NCBI GenBank assembly: GCA_035578905.1
Contig: JAQJVL010000152.1
Location: forward strand, 992,001 to 1,056,000
From: Stictocephala bisonia
Taxonomy: Eukaryota > Arthropoda > Insecta > Hemiptera > Membracidae
Reading direction: 5' to 3'
Length of the DNA stretch: 64,000 nucleotides
The notes beneath the pieces were generated by a model. The model saw only the letters and a program-made list of their open reading frames with translations, ran no database searches and was not told the DNA's origin. This document shows positions 23,324 through 34,656 of the stretch, one piece after another. The position numbers and the translations under genes are program-made. Positions within the stretch are counted from its first letter, which is position 1; each line of letters begins with the position of its first letter.

Positions 23324-24508
23324 CAGGGTGTTTCGCGAGAGGTTGACACAACTTAAGAACATGATATTAGACATAAAAATAAGCAAAAATGTTCCTGTAA
23401 AACATGTGGCCTATCTCGCCTTCATAAGTGTCTGTGTGTGTTTTTTATTTAAAAAAATATACCTTAAACACGGTTTGAGCTAATATCTTGAAACGGCATA
23501 TTTTCTAACCTAGTTAGGGGTAGTCTAAAATAATAAAGTAACTAAATTATCTCTATCAGTTTCAAAATGGCAACCATAAGAAATGCTAAAAGTTAAATAA
23601 CATTAAAACTATTGTTTGTTTTGAAAATGTATTACACTACTTTAATTTTAATTTAATTTAATAACAAATCCAAAGATACCTCAATTTTAAAAATAGGTTT
23701 GAAAATAAAAGAATAAAGCACTTTTTCATGTATGCTTGTTTAGGGGTTTTCATTTGTATAAAGGTTATTAACCAAAGGTTATAAATGTCATAGTCATTAT
23801 AAACAGCTGTTTTTAATTACTTTAAATATTATCTTTTTTTATGTGAAGCACCTTTTCATGTAGGCCTATGCTTGTTTTTGTTTAGTGTTTCCTAAAAAAA
23901 TAGCCTTTTTTAATAACGAAATTTATTTTACATGAAACACAAGTTTTATAAATGTAGTCTATTATAAATGCTGTTCAATGTGATGCCTCCTTCAGCAATG
24001 CATACTTTACTTAAAATAATTTAAAACAGCTGTTTATAATGACTATTAAGTTATACATTTGGTTAGTAAACTTTATACAAGTGAAAACCCCTAACAAATA
24101 TACATGAAAAAGGGCTTTACTCTTTTATTTTCAAACCTATTTTTAAAATTGAGGTATCTTGGGATTTGTTATTAAATTTACAAAATTAAAGTAGTGTAAT
24201 ACATTTTCAATACAAATAATAGTTTTAAAGTTATTTAACTATTAAGATTTCTTATGGCTGCCATTTTGAAACTGATAGAGATAATTTGGTTACGTTTTTA
24301 TTTTAGACTACCCTTAACTAGGTTAGCAAATATGGCAAGGTTCAAATTATTAGCTCAAACCGTGTTTGAGATATAATTTTTTAAATAAAAAACACATCCA
24401 GACATTTAAGAGGGCGAGATAGGCCAAATGTTTACAGGAACATTTTTGCTTATTTTTATGTCTACTGTCATATCCTGCAGTTGTGCCAACCTCTTGCAAA
24501 ACACCCTG
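23324..24508. mobile_element. Long-inverted-repeat MITE-like element (1185 bp) with TA target site
   Basis: The left end, CAGGGTGTTTCGCGAGAGGT, and the right end, reading TTGCAAAACACCCTG, begin two arms of about 510 bases (23324 to about 23836, and about 24003 to 24508) that are reverse complements with scattered mismatches and small indels. Matching inner words include AACAGCTGTTT and AAAACCCCTAA in the right arm. A loop of about 165 bases remains. TA flanks both ends (23322-23323 and 24509-24510), consistent with TA target duplication, and TATA could also be read. There is no transposase frame, so it is non-autonomous. Confidence 0.88.
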
Positions 24509-25540
24509 TATATTTTTGTTGGTAACTAAAGAAAATTACCAAAACATGAGAAAGTACTTAAAAGTCATGTAGACAAAAATGTTTATTATATTACCAATTA
24601 AAATTTTACAATTATGGCAAAGGAATGGCTGAGAATGTTGGTACTGGTATCAAAGCCATCGTTTTTTTAATTAAATAGTCTATAGAACATTTTTTTTTTT
24701 TAATAAACACCAAAACACACTCCCCACAAAAATCTGTAAGATACCCTTGGTGGTGTGTATCTTGTTTAGAAGGAGGGGTATTTTTTCTCAATAATACTAA
24801 TGTTGTCCTTCAGGGATTTTCATATTTTATGCGGAATACCTAATGGCGCATTTCACACGGTAAGTTAGAGAGTGACAAGGGTTGAAAGTTCCATGAATTC
24901 ATCACATCACATCCTGCCGGCCATGATACCCACAGAGCAAAGAATATCTTTGCTCTGTGATGATACCATCAGGCCGTGGTTTAAATCTAAGATTTCCAAC
25001 AAAGATATTGCTTATCTTAAAACAAAAATATCGTTTTTCTTCTGAAAGTCTTTTGCTTCATGTTTAGTTACTTTATTTAAGTAGAAAATAAACTTTACCA
25101 TGTACGTAAGCCTAAAACTTAGATTTATTAGTTAGCATAATTGTATTACATAGTTGTTTGTACTTTGTTTACTGTTTTATAAGACATAATAGATACTAAT
25201 ATTTTTAATAAAATGTACTATACTGTACGTGTACATTATCAGAATGTTCAAATAAATGTGTTAATTGCTTGAGATATTTCACCTACAAGGTAGGTATCAT
25301 GGACAAAAATAAAAGGAAATATATTCGTTTCCAAAATATAATAATATTAAAAAATTTAAAAATGAATTTTACATCTGAAAAAGATAAATAACTAATTCAT
25401 CAGTTTTATCTAATTAAATTAAGCCTTTATTGTTCAGATGTAAACATTTTATGAGACTGGAGCACAGTATAAGTTTTTTATAATTTAATTTGATTTTGAA
25501 GTTTATTGTCATGCATATTGAATTACCACTTTCTAATAAA
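24509..25540. other. No recognised gene
   Basis: AT-rich. Contains the hairpin at 24931-24959 and a run of Ts at about 24693. Nothing coding is recognised. Confidence 0.5.
24931..24959. repeat. Perfect 13-bp stem hairpin
   Basis: CACAGAGCAAAGA, loop ATA, TCTTTGCTCTGTG. It is surrounded by other inverted words (CATCACATCACATC and GATGATACCATC nearby). It looks like a small structured element but is not a recognised RNA or terminator. Confidence 0.85.
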
Positions 25541-25544
25541 CGCC

Positions 25545-26290
25545 TTTTGATAATTTACGCTATCCAAAGTCTTCTACAAGTTTTCATCTACTTGTTGGTT
25601 GGTATGAAAATAATGTATTGGATGAGTCTCAATAATGACTGAATACTATTTAAATAAATTTTATAACTATAGTATAATATGTTAAAGGTATTTCGTTTTA
25701 TTACAAAACTGAAAATATATACCGCAAACATATGTTCTATCAACTTATTAGTCAGTTTAAATGCAGCTTTTATACATTATTGACGGTTCAACCTGCTTAG
25801 CCTTGATTTAATAGAAAGGACTATGAAAAGTAGTTACATAGGAATACGTCAAACGCCAATCAATCCACGATTTTACGTCTTATACAATACACCTTTTCTA
25901 TGCCTTAGAAGCGTGCCAAAGACTATAACAGCTTATTTTAATATAGCTTATATTTACAATTTCAATGCCAGAAGGCTTTTTATTTATAAACAAATTTGTA
26001 AACAAAACCGGGAATCGAACCCGGATCTTATGTAAATAACATGTATGCTTATTTTAATAAACATATTTATCATCTACAATTAGATTGCTCTCAAGTTAAA
26101 CACAATCTCATCATAGATATCAAGACCCCTTAGTTTTGGAACCATTGTCACACTGGACCCGCGAGGGTGCAACAGTGGAGCGCCTCACGGTCAGGCGCTC
26201 CACTGTCGCAGTTGTGCGATTTCCTGGCTGACAGTTTTATGTTTTTGACATGCGCTCCACTGTCGCTCGCCCGTTCTAAGCGGTTCGTTC
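25545..26290. repeat. Dispersed repeat, copy A, with tRNA T-arm-like box B
   Basis: This block matches 61905-62680 in the same order: GATAATTTACGCTATC; CATCTACTTGTTGGTTGGTA; GACGGTTCAACCTGCTTAGC; CTTGATTTAATAGAAAGGAC; then GGAATCGAACCCGGATCTT, and finally TGCTCCACTGTCGC-type hairpin words. On the minus strand, 26011-26021 reads GGTTCGATTCC, an exact RNA polymerase III box B inside a CCGGG/CCCGG stem (26008-26024). No box A or full cloverleaf is visible, so this is a tRNA-related repeat rather than a tRNA gene. The family is unknown to me. Confidence 0.8.
26172..26206. repeat. Perfect 14-bp hairpin in dispersed repeat copy A
   Basis: ACAGTGGAGCGCCT, loop CACGGTC, AGGCGCTCCACTGT. A third copy of the right arm (GCGCTCCACTGTCGC) follows at about 26251-26265. 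The equivalent hairpin in copy B is at 62574-62608. Confidence 0.92.
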
Positions 26291-27058
26291 CCAGAGTGAT
26301 CTGGGTGGACATGTTCAAGACGTCCGCGGATGCCCAGAGGACTCGTCTGATGATGGGGTTGAAGGTTGGAGTGAAATGAAAATTGTATCGGGGAAAGTAT
26401 TCGAACAAGTTTATTACATCAGATGATACAACAACTTCCTGAATCATTCAGATTGCTCAATTATGCATAATTGATCTTATAATTCATGTTATACACACAC
26501 TCACACGAGAAGACGAAGTTTATACTTTAAAATAGGTCAAATTGCCAAGACCAATTGCCAAAGATGTTGAGCCAATTCTGCTAATAGTGGTATCGGCTGT
26601 ACATAGACTGAGACTACTCTAACTTTGCTTACCTATGTATACCGTATGCTTGCCCTATGGTAACGTTTATTTTTAACATTTTGAATCGTTTTAACGTTAT
26701 AGTTGTTTTCCAGTCAATTCCTATACGTTTTTAAGTTGGATGGCTCTAAAATAACATTTGTAACACAATCTAAAATGTTTATTTCATAAACTTTTAGTCA
26801 TAAAAAGCCATTTTATAGATATAGAATATGGATATAATCATAAATTAAAACATTTTAGAACTTTTAAGTTAAAACGCTTTAGAGTAACGTTGTGGGTCAA
26901 ATAACCAAAGAACTCTTGTTTTTACAAAACTAAGAACGAAACAATTTACTTAGAGTGTTCAAGATATTGAAAGCAAGTCAGATAAAAATAAAAAAAATAA
27001 CTCAGCAAACTACGTCTTCATCTGACAAAGCTTTCATAACAAACATACAAGATACACG
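26291..27058. other. No recognised feature
   Basis: AT-rich. Open frames at the left edge (26148-26447 and 26167-26379) overlap the dispersed repeat and each other on opposite strands and are not supported. Confidence 0.5.
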
Positions 27059-27059
27059 C

Positions 27060-27570
27060 CCACCTTCAAATTCAATAGTGATGACATGATTTTATTTCGT
27101 TGAATTTACTGATAACACATTTAAATTGCTTGAAGTGTCATCTCTAGTATTCAAATCCACTAGTAAATTCAGTAGTGATGACAATATGTTTTTTCCATTG
27201 TATTATTTACTGATAACATATTAGAACTGCTTGACATTCAGTTCTAGTATTCAAATCCACCTTGTAAATTCAGTAGTGATGATAAATGATTTTGTTTTTT
27301 CCATTGGATTTACTGATAACATTTTTAAATTGCTTAACGTGTCAATTGTAGTATTCAAGTTCACTAGTAAATTCAGTAATGATGATAAATGATTTTTTTC
27401 CATTTGATTTATTCATAAAATATTCAAATTGCTTGACGTATTGGCTCTATTATTCAAATTCACCTGTAAATTCAGTAGTGACGATACATTATTTTCTGTT
27501 TTCCATAGCATTTAAAGTTAACATGTTCTAACTGTTTGACGTGTCAGCTCTAGGATAAATATTCACCTCC
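27060..27570. repeat. About 100-bp degenerate tandem array (5 copies)
   Basis: The words AAATTCAGTAGTGATGA (27165, 27266, 27370 and 27470, with a first variant at 27068) recur about every 100 bases. Each is followed by TTTTCCAT, a TTACTGATAACAT stretch, TGCTTGACGTGTCA and TCTAGTATTCAAATCCAC. Divergence is high, so the array is old. Confidence 0.88.
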
Positions 27571-28300
27571 AAATAGAATTAATTAGTTTTAAGTTTTACA
27601 TGCTGTCAATACTGACTTGTGACTATGTCACCTTGGGGTCACAAGACGTGTCGGGGACAGTCAAGTGACAGGGCGAGTTGACATCGCCACGCTAGCCACG
27701 CCGGGCCGGTACAGTCGGGTCCGACGCTGCGGGAGGTCTTCGTGATGATTAGTTGGCTTCCAAATGACTGGCCTCTAAACACACGTTATTAGATTAAACG
27801 AATACAGTCGCTGCCTGCCAAAACTGGACACCACTCGCATTATTTCTGACTTTAAATCACTACGTAAATACGTGTGATTGCCTTACGGGGTTTGGCAACA
27901 TTATTAAATTTATGAAATTATCTATGAATTGACCAATCAATAGCCTCCTTCAGGGTATTCCAAAGGTGTTTTATATGTTGTAATAACATTTATTGTTAGT
28001 ATTACAGTACGACCTTTTACTTATGCAAAGTGTGAATATCTAGGCCTTTACCTAAGTGTACCCGACACGACACCGGTTTGATGTTGCATCACTACAATAT
28101 AGCATTCATCTGACACTAAGTTCAGGTATAAGACAATGCATAAAGATCCCTTAGTGGAGGCTGAGGCACACAACTGGGTCACATAAACCCCCCAGTTCGT
28201 ATTTATTTGTGAATGTTTCTTTTATTCCTATGGAGAAACTGCGATTATAGAGAGACTCAATAGAATATAGAACAATTAACTTTGAAATCTATATTTATAA
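27571..28300. other. Unique stretch with a GC-rich island at about 27640-27745
   Basis: 27640-27745 is clearly richer in G and C (GACAGGGCGAGTTGACATCG, GCCACGCCGGGCCGG) than anything near it and is not part of any repeat seen here. I recognise no gene. It is a reasonable candidate for conserved non-coding sequence if it is found in relatives. Confidence 0.4.
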
Positions 28301-28311
28301 AAGAAGATGTT

Positions 28312-28355
<44 letters not shown>

Positions 28356-28790
28356 CAAATATGTTTGTATATATATGTTTGAAGTTTATGCGCTGCCAAA
28401 CCATCCAACCGATCGCCATGAAACTTTAGGATGTTGTCCTGTATACTCCCGAGATGGTTTCTGTGAAGTTTGATGCAGATCCGTCCACAGGGTCCCGCCC
28501 CACAGGCTCCTAAAGGTCCCATGTTATTCAAATGGAGAATCTGAATTGTTTACAAAAAACATATGACTGTGTGGTTTAATGTAGTTTCACATGCCATAAG
28601 CAGATTGAAGTTCTCACAACAACAGTACTGTATATGTTTTGATTTATTGTAGTTCTACATTTCACCTTGAGAGTGTAGCACACACTACTTTTACTTGATC
28701 AGGTGATCTGTTTTTGGTGTTAACCTTTTTTCCTCGGTAATTTTGAAAAATGAAAGGCGAGACAACGTCTGCCGGGTTTAGCTAGTAAAA
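28301..28790. mobile_element. Candidate non-autonomous element fragment with (TA)n
   Basis: A (TA)n tract (28314-28349) is followed by CCAACCGATCGCCATGAAAC and other words of a class of insect dispersed repeats that often read 'gaccgatttttatgaaattc'. The right end, GACAACGTCTGCCGGGTTTA then GCTAGT (28762-28787), resembles ends of Helitron-like insect repeats. A related fragment lies at 40225-40330. The assignment is by general resemblance only, and the boundaries are uncertain. Confidence 0.4.
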
Positions 28791-30780
28791 TATAAACGAC
28801 TTGTGTGGTAAGAAAATTTGTTGGCATTAAACAACAACAATAACTTGATTAAAAAAAACACTTCAACAAGTAAAATTATATCAACAAATTTAGTAAACAA
28901 GTGTTGAATCTTTTCCGTTAATTCACTTTTATTTGTTACCGTTAATTCACTACCACTTGATAAATATTCCATTGCTCTAAAAACTGCCTCACAATCATAT
29001 TTACTTCCACCGTGGTATTCATTATCCGCTAGGAATCTGATATCGCTGGCCTTATCTTATCGCTTTCCAAGAACTTAGGCCTACACACGGAGAGCGCATT
29101 CTGCGGTAACTCAATCATTGGATTTACCAGTTTGTGATCAACTTTAGTAACCACCTGACCTAATCTATCTTAAACTGACCTAAACTAACCGTAATTGCGA
29201 TAAGAAAAGTAGTGGTAGTGAAGTAACAGAAAAAGTAGTGGTAGTAAATTAACAGAAAAGGTCCCAAGTGGGAACCTGTAATTAAATATGTTGTTTTTCA
29301 ATAATAAAGGGACACAATTTTATTTTTGTTTGGAATACAAATTATAATTTGAAAGGTTTGTAGGCCTGCTGTACCAACGCAATTGACAAAATTTACAAAC
29401 AAGAAAAATTGTGAATACAATTTTATTATTTAACAAGGAATAAACGATATTTTAGAATCTGATTATCGTTCTTTGGACAATTTCAAATCTCATCCGTAAT
29501 GCAGTAATCAAAATTATGAGGAAGAAGGGAGGAGAGCTTCTATCTTGACCTTCCAATGTGAGCTGAGCAGCAGGGTACTGTATAAATAGGCCAGTGGTCA
29601 ATTTTACGTCTTACGTTGTTATATCTTGAAAAATCGTCTTTATTAGGGGTGAAGTTAGGACTATAAAGACCTCTCAACCACTTAACCCGATTCTATGTTA
29701 TGTTATGTCTTCTGTTTTCTTACATAGGCCTAATTTGACCGATCTTTAAGTTTATAATGGAGATTTTAAGCCTTTTATAAATCAATTATATTACAAATAA
29801 TTTTAAAATATTTCAATGATTTGTAAAGAATTAATAATCAAAGGTGGACTTATTTCTGTTAGTTAATTAAATCAACGAAAATAAATTGATATGAATCTAT
29901 TTTCAACATTTAATTATACTTTTCATGAGATCAGTATTAGCCATTTTAAAATTAAAAAAAGAAAAATTGATCGTTGCTTTCAAATGAAAGGTCATGAGAA
30001 GGGGTAATGGGACCTCCCATCGATTATCGATAGGTTTTTCGTGTTCTTTTAAATTTGAACTGGGTGTCAAGCCAAGCCAACCCACCTGCGTCGATATCGC
30101 CAAAGGCGCGTGGGTCCGGGCAGATTGAAGCCTCGCTATGTGACAATGGAAAGATATTTCGTCGGTTTCAAATTATTACATCAGGTAGAGTTACATTTTA
30201 CGTGTTATGACAAATGGCACCTTCTCAAAGGACACGACAAAACTGATCTGCTCATTTGTTATACGACGCGCCGGCTGGCCGATAAGCCAGGAATCCGAGG
30301 CGTGGCGAGGATGACAGGGCCGCAGTCGGGGGTGGGCCGCACTGAGGTGTCTGTAGGAGGGACGTATCGGATTGCCCTTCAAACAAAAGGATTAAGTATT
30401 ACAGAAAGGACAGTTACAGAAAAAAGATGTAATCTATTTCAGCAATCCAATCCTTCTTGTAAATATATGGATTGGCAATTGTACGGGCACGCGTCTTAAC
30501 AGCCTTCAAAGTTTTATTTTATTCATCTAATGTTAGTTAGAAACACATTTACATATATACACACAAATGATCCATCTACACGGTCATTAGATTCGTGGGT
30601 GGACCAATAAAGACAGACACGGGGTGACCGGGTGGTCCCATACACTTGCTATAAAAAAATTATAAAAAAGGTACATAAGCAACAAACGGCCAATGTAGAG
30701 CTAACAAATAATATTTTCACGATCTAAGGTGTCTCACGATTAGTGAAAATAAAGGCCTGAGAAGGTAAGTGGAGATTGTA
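28791..30780. other. No recognised gene; GC-richer patch at about 30060-30370
   Basis: Mostly AT-rich. A short duplication of AAAAGTAGTGGTAGT occurs at 29204-29245. The patch at 30060-30370 is GC-rich and contains a 129-codon open frame (30110-30499, +) with no domain, signal peptide or family resemblance I can identify, plus a 63-codon antisense frame. I do not call either one a gene. Confidence 0.45.
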
Positions 30781-30784
30781 CACA

Positions 30785-31050
30785 TGACTAGTGGACAATT
30801 GATAGAACTTTACATCCGTAACTAGTCAATGGAGTATTTATAACAAAAACCAATCGATGAAATTGTACATCCATAGCTAGTAAATAGAAAATTTATTTGA
30901 TTGGATATAGAGCCAATCGATAAAACTGTATATCCATAACCAATCAATGGAGCCTTTACACCTATAGCTAATCGATGGAACTGTAAATCCGTAACTAATC
31001 TGAAGAACCCTTACTCTGATAGCTACCGATAGAACTTTGCATCTCTTCCT
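30785..31050. repeat. About 60-bp degenerate tandem array (4-5 copies)
   Basis: Recurring words CAATCGATRRAACT, then a TACATCCRTAACTA core, then ATGGAG recur about every 55-65 bases (30796, 30850, 30912 and 30970 onward). Copies differ widely, indicating age. Confidence 0.7.
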
Positions 31051-32349
31051 TACTAACTAACTAATTAATAGAAATGAAGTAAAAATCTTAACTTTCTTAC
31101 TATAGTTACAGTAATGTACTTGTAAAATAAAGTTTCTCCGAATTTCTACGAGTAAATTATGCTATGTTGCGGTGTGTAACAGTACCAAATAAAACTATGT
31201 TGAAATGAACCTTATGTAGTGGACTCGGCGACAATTGGTTTTGAGTAATAATGTCTAAAATTACCGGTAAAACAAATTGTTAATTTATATACCTTCTTCT
31301 TAGTGTAAATTCGTTGTATGCACATCACCATAATGACGTTATACGTTGTAACCTCCTCTCCTGCTCGAGTTACATTAGATTAAGTTTTTTTTTAATTTGA
31401 TAAAATATTATTCAAATTAAATTTATAGTATCTCAGGGTCGTTTTTTATGGGTAAATCTGTGAGGCTGTAAATTACAATGAATGAGACTATTGTTTGAAA
31501 AAGCTAATTTATTACATTCTTTTATCTTGAATTTATATATGAATTTAAATATTACAAAAATGAAAGTTATTTACTTGATACTGATTTCTATTAACATATT
31601 TTACTTAATTACAACTAAAACTTATCTTTAAGTCTCTTCTTTGTCAATTGCTCTCCTCGTGGTCAGCTTTCTTCATTATGATTAAAATTTGTGTTAGTTT
31701 CGCACAGCCGTTATAATGATAGTTCTAAAGTGATATTGAATTGAACTAAAAACTTGACTTTAACATGTTTTAAAACTAATTATTTGAGTTTGGAATCAAA
31801 CGGTCACCCGCGGTTACTAATAAGATGTTGTTGCTACATCTGACTGGGTTGGAGTCCTGACTTAGAGTGGCCGAGGCTGACTAGCGTGGCTTCAGTCCTC
31901 CGTTTCTGTCCGTTAGAAACGATACTTCTGGGTTAGAGGCTAGCTTCCGCCCCGAACATGTGCTTTTTGCCCTGATTGGTGCTGCCTCTTGCGACCCTTT
32001 TGTCAACTAGTAACGTCTCCCATCTACATTGGACTCGACCGTTACATTGTGTCACACTGACACCCCTTTGGATTGTTAGATTGACACGTCCCATGCCACA
32101 CCAGACTGAACAGGTCTGTTATCTGTCTCGACAACAATGATCGGAATTTTGTTTACGTCTCGGAGGACTACCATGGAATAAATATGCCTGCCCATTTCTC
32201 TATATTTGTTGGCTATTAATTTACAATGATTTCCGAATATTATTTGAATGTTCAGTATTTGTGTTAATTAAATGTATCTATTTCTTCATTAAACTAATTT
32301 ATATTTATTTAATTTAATTAATTAAATCGTCAATTTTGTGGACCTGTTA
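31051..32349. other. No recognised gene; contains an orphan 33-bp unit
   Basis: At 31308-31348 a stray copy of the 33-bp unit (CGTTGTATGCACATCACCAT then AATGACGTTAT) lies about 1 kb left of the main array. The rest, including a GC-richer patch at about 31840-32170, has no recognisable feature. Confidence 0.5.
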
Positions 32350-34656
32350 CAACGTTGTATGCACATCACCACAGTGACGTTATTTCGTTACATGTACATC
32401 ACCACAGTGACGTTATTTCGTTACATGTACATCACCACAGTGACGTTATTTCGTTACATGTAGATCACCACAGTGACATTAACTAGTTAGGCTACATTTA
32501 CATCACCACAAAGACGCTATTTCGTTACATGTACATCACCACAGTTATGTTATTACGTTACATGTACATCACCACAGTGACGTTATTTCGTTATATGCAG
32601 ATCACCACAGTGGTGTTGGGTTTTTGTATGCCCATTGGGCATACAATGGGTGGGCATGTTGTATGCCCATTACCACAGTGACTTTAGTACGTTGTTTGCA
32701 CATTACCACAGTTATGTAATTCGTTGTATGCATATCACCACAGAGACGTTATTACGTGGTATGCACATTACAACAGTGATGTTAGTACGTTGTATCCACA
32801 GTAACTTTATTACGTTGTATGTACATCACCACAGTGACGTTATTATGTTTTATGCTCATTACCGCAGTAATGTTATTACGTGGTATCCACATTCCCACAT
32901 TGACGTTATTACGTTTTATGCCCATTACCACAGTGAAGTTATTACGTGGTATCCACATCACCCCAGTGACGTTATAACGTTGTATACCCATTACCACAGT
33001 GACGTTATTACGTGGAATACACATAACCACAGTGACGTTAGTACGTTGTGTGCTCATCACCACAGTGACGTTATTACGTGGTATCTACATCACCATAGTG
33101 ACGTTAGTACGTTGCATGCACATTACCACATTGACGTTAGTACGTTGTATGCACATCACCACAGTGACGTTAGTACGGTGTATGCCCATTATCACAGTGA
33201 CGTTAATACGGTGTATGCCCATTACCACAGTCACGTTAGTACGTTGTATGCCCATTACCATAGTGACGTTAGTACGTTGTATGACCATAACCACAGTGAC
33301 ATTAATACGTTGTATGCCCATTACCATAGTGACGTTAGTACGTTGTATGCACATCGCCACAGTGACGTTAGTACGTTGTATGCACATCACCACAGTGACG
33401 TTAGTACGGTGTATGCCCATTATCATAGTGACGTTAGTACGGTGTATGCCCATTATCACAGTGACGTTAGTACGTTGTATGCCCATTACCACAGTGACGT
33501 TAGTACGTTGTATGCCCATTATCATAGTGACGTTAGTACGTTGTATGCCCATTATCACAGTGACGTTAGTACGTTGTATGCCCATTACCACAGTGACGTT
33601 AGTACGTTGTATGCCCATTATCATAGTGACGTTAGTACGTTGTATGCCCATTATCACAGTGACGTTAGTACGTTGTATGCCCATTACCACAGTGACGTTA
33701 GTACGTTGTATGCCCATTATCATAGTGACGTTAGTACGTTGTATGCCCATTATCATAGTGACGTTAGTACGTTGTATGCCCATTATCACAGTGACGTTAG
33801 TACGTTGTATGCCCATTATCACAGTGACGTTAGTACGTTGTATGCCCATTATCACAGTGACGTTAGTACGTTGTATGCCCATTATCACAGTGACGTTAGT
33901 ACGTTGTATGCCCATTACCACAGTGACGTTAGTACGTTGTATGCCCATTATCATAGTGACGTTAGTACGTTGTATGCCCATTATCACAGTGACGTTAGTA
34001 CGTTGTATGCCCATTACCACAGTGACGTTAGTACGTTGTATGCCCATTATCATAGTGACGTTAGTACGTTGTATGCCCATTATCATAGTGACGTTAGTAC
34101 GTTGTATGCCCATTACCACAGTGACGTTAGTATGTTGTATGCCCATTATCATAGTGACGTTAGTACGTTGTATGCCCATTATCATAGTGACGTTAGTACG
34201 TTGTATGCCCATTATCACAGTGACGTTAGTACGTTGTATGCCCATTACCACAGTGACGTTAGTACGTTGTATGCCCATTATCATAGTGACGTTAGTACGT
34301 TGTATGCCCATTATCACAGTGACGTTAGTACGTTGTATGCCCATTACCACATTGACGTTAGTACGGTGTATGCCCATTACCACAGTCACGTTAGTACGTT
34401 GTATGCCCATTATCATAGTGACGTTAGTACGTTGTATGCCCATTACCACAGTGACGTTAGTACGTTGTATGCCCATTATCATAGTGACGTTAGTACGTTG
34501 TATGACCATAACCACAGTGACGTTAATACGTTGTATGCCCATTACCACAGTGACGTTAATACGTTGTATGCCCATTACCACAGTGACGTTAGTACGTTGT
34601 ATGCACATCGCCACAGTGACGTTAGTACGTTGTATGCTAATTATCACAGTCGATTA
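32350..34656. repeat. 33-bp tandem array, about 70 copies
   Basis: The unit contains TTAGTACGTTGTATGCCCAT followed by TACCACAGTGACG, and the period is 33. The left third is diverged (ATTTCGTTACATGTACATCA variants), while the centre (33470-34340) is nearly uniform. There a three-unit pattern (CATTATCATAG, CATTATCACAG, CATTACCACAG) repeats, giving a 99-base higher-order unit. Because 33 is divisible by three and the unit has no stop in several frames, open frames of 692 and 559 codons (+) and 520 codons (minus) run through it. All encode the same monotonous 11-residue repeats. I treat them as by-products, since two strands and two frames are open equally and no start context or flanking exon is evident. 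Confidence 0.97.

Noticed and set aside
26008..26024. tRNA gene on the minus strand
   Set aside because: Only a T-arm-like stem and box B are present. No acceptor, D or anticodon arm could be folded around it, and the second copy lies in the same dispersed repeat.
26148..26447. 99-codon minus frame and 70-codon + frame
   Set aside because: They cover the hairpin end of a dispersed repeat and mirror each other.
30110..30499. 129-codon + frame as a host gene
   Set aside because: No recognisable domain, composition or splice context, and antisense frames exist. The GC-rich patch is reported instead.
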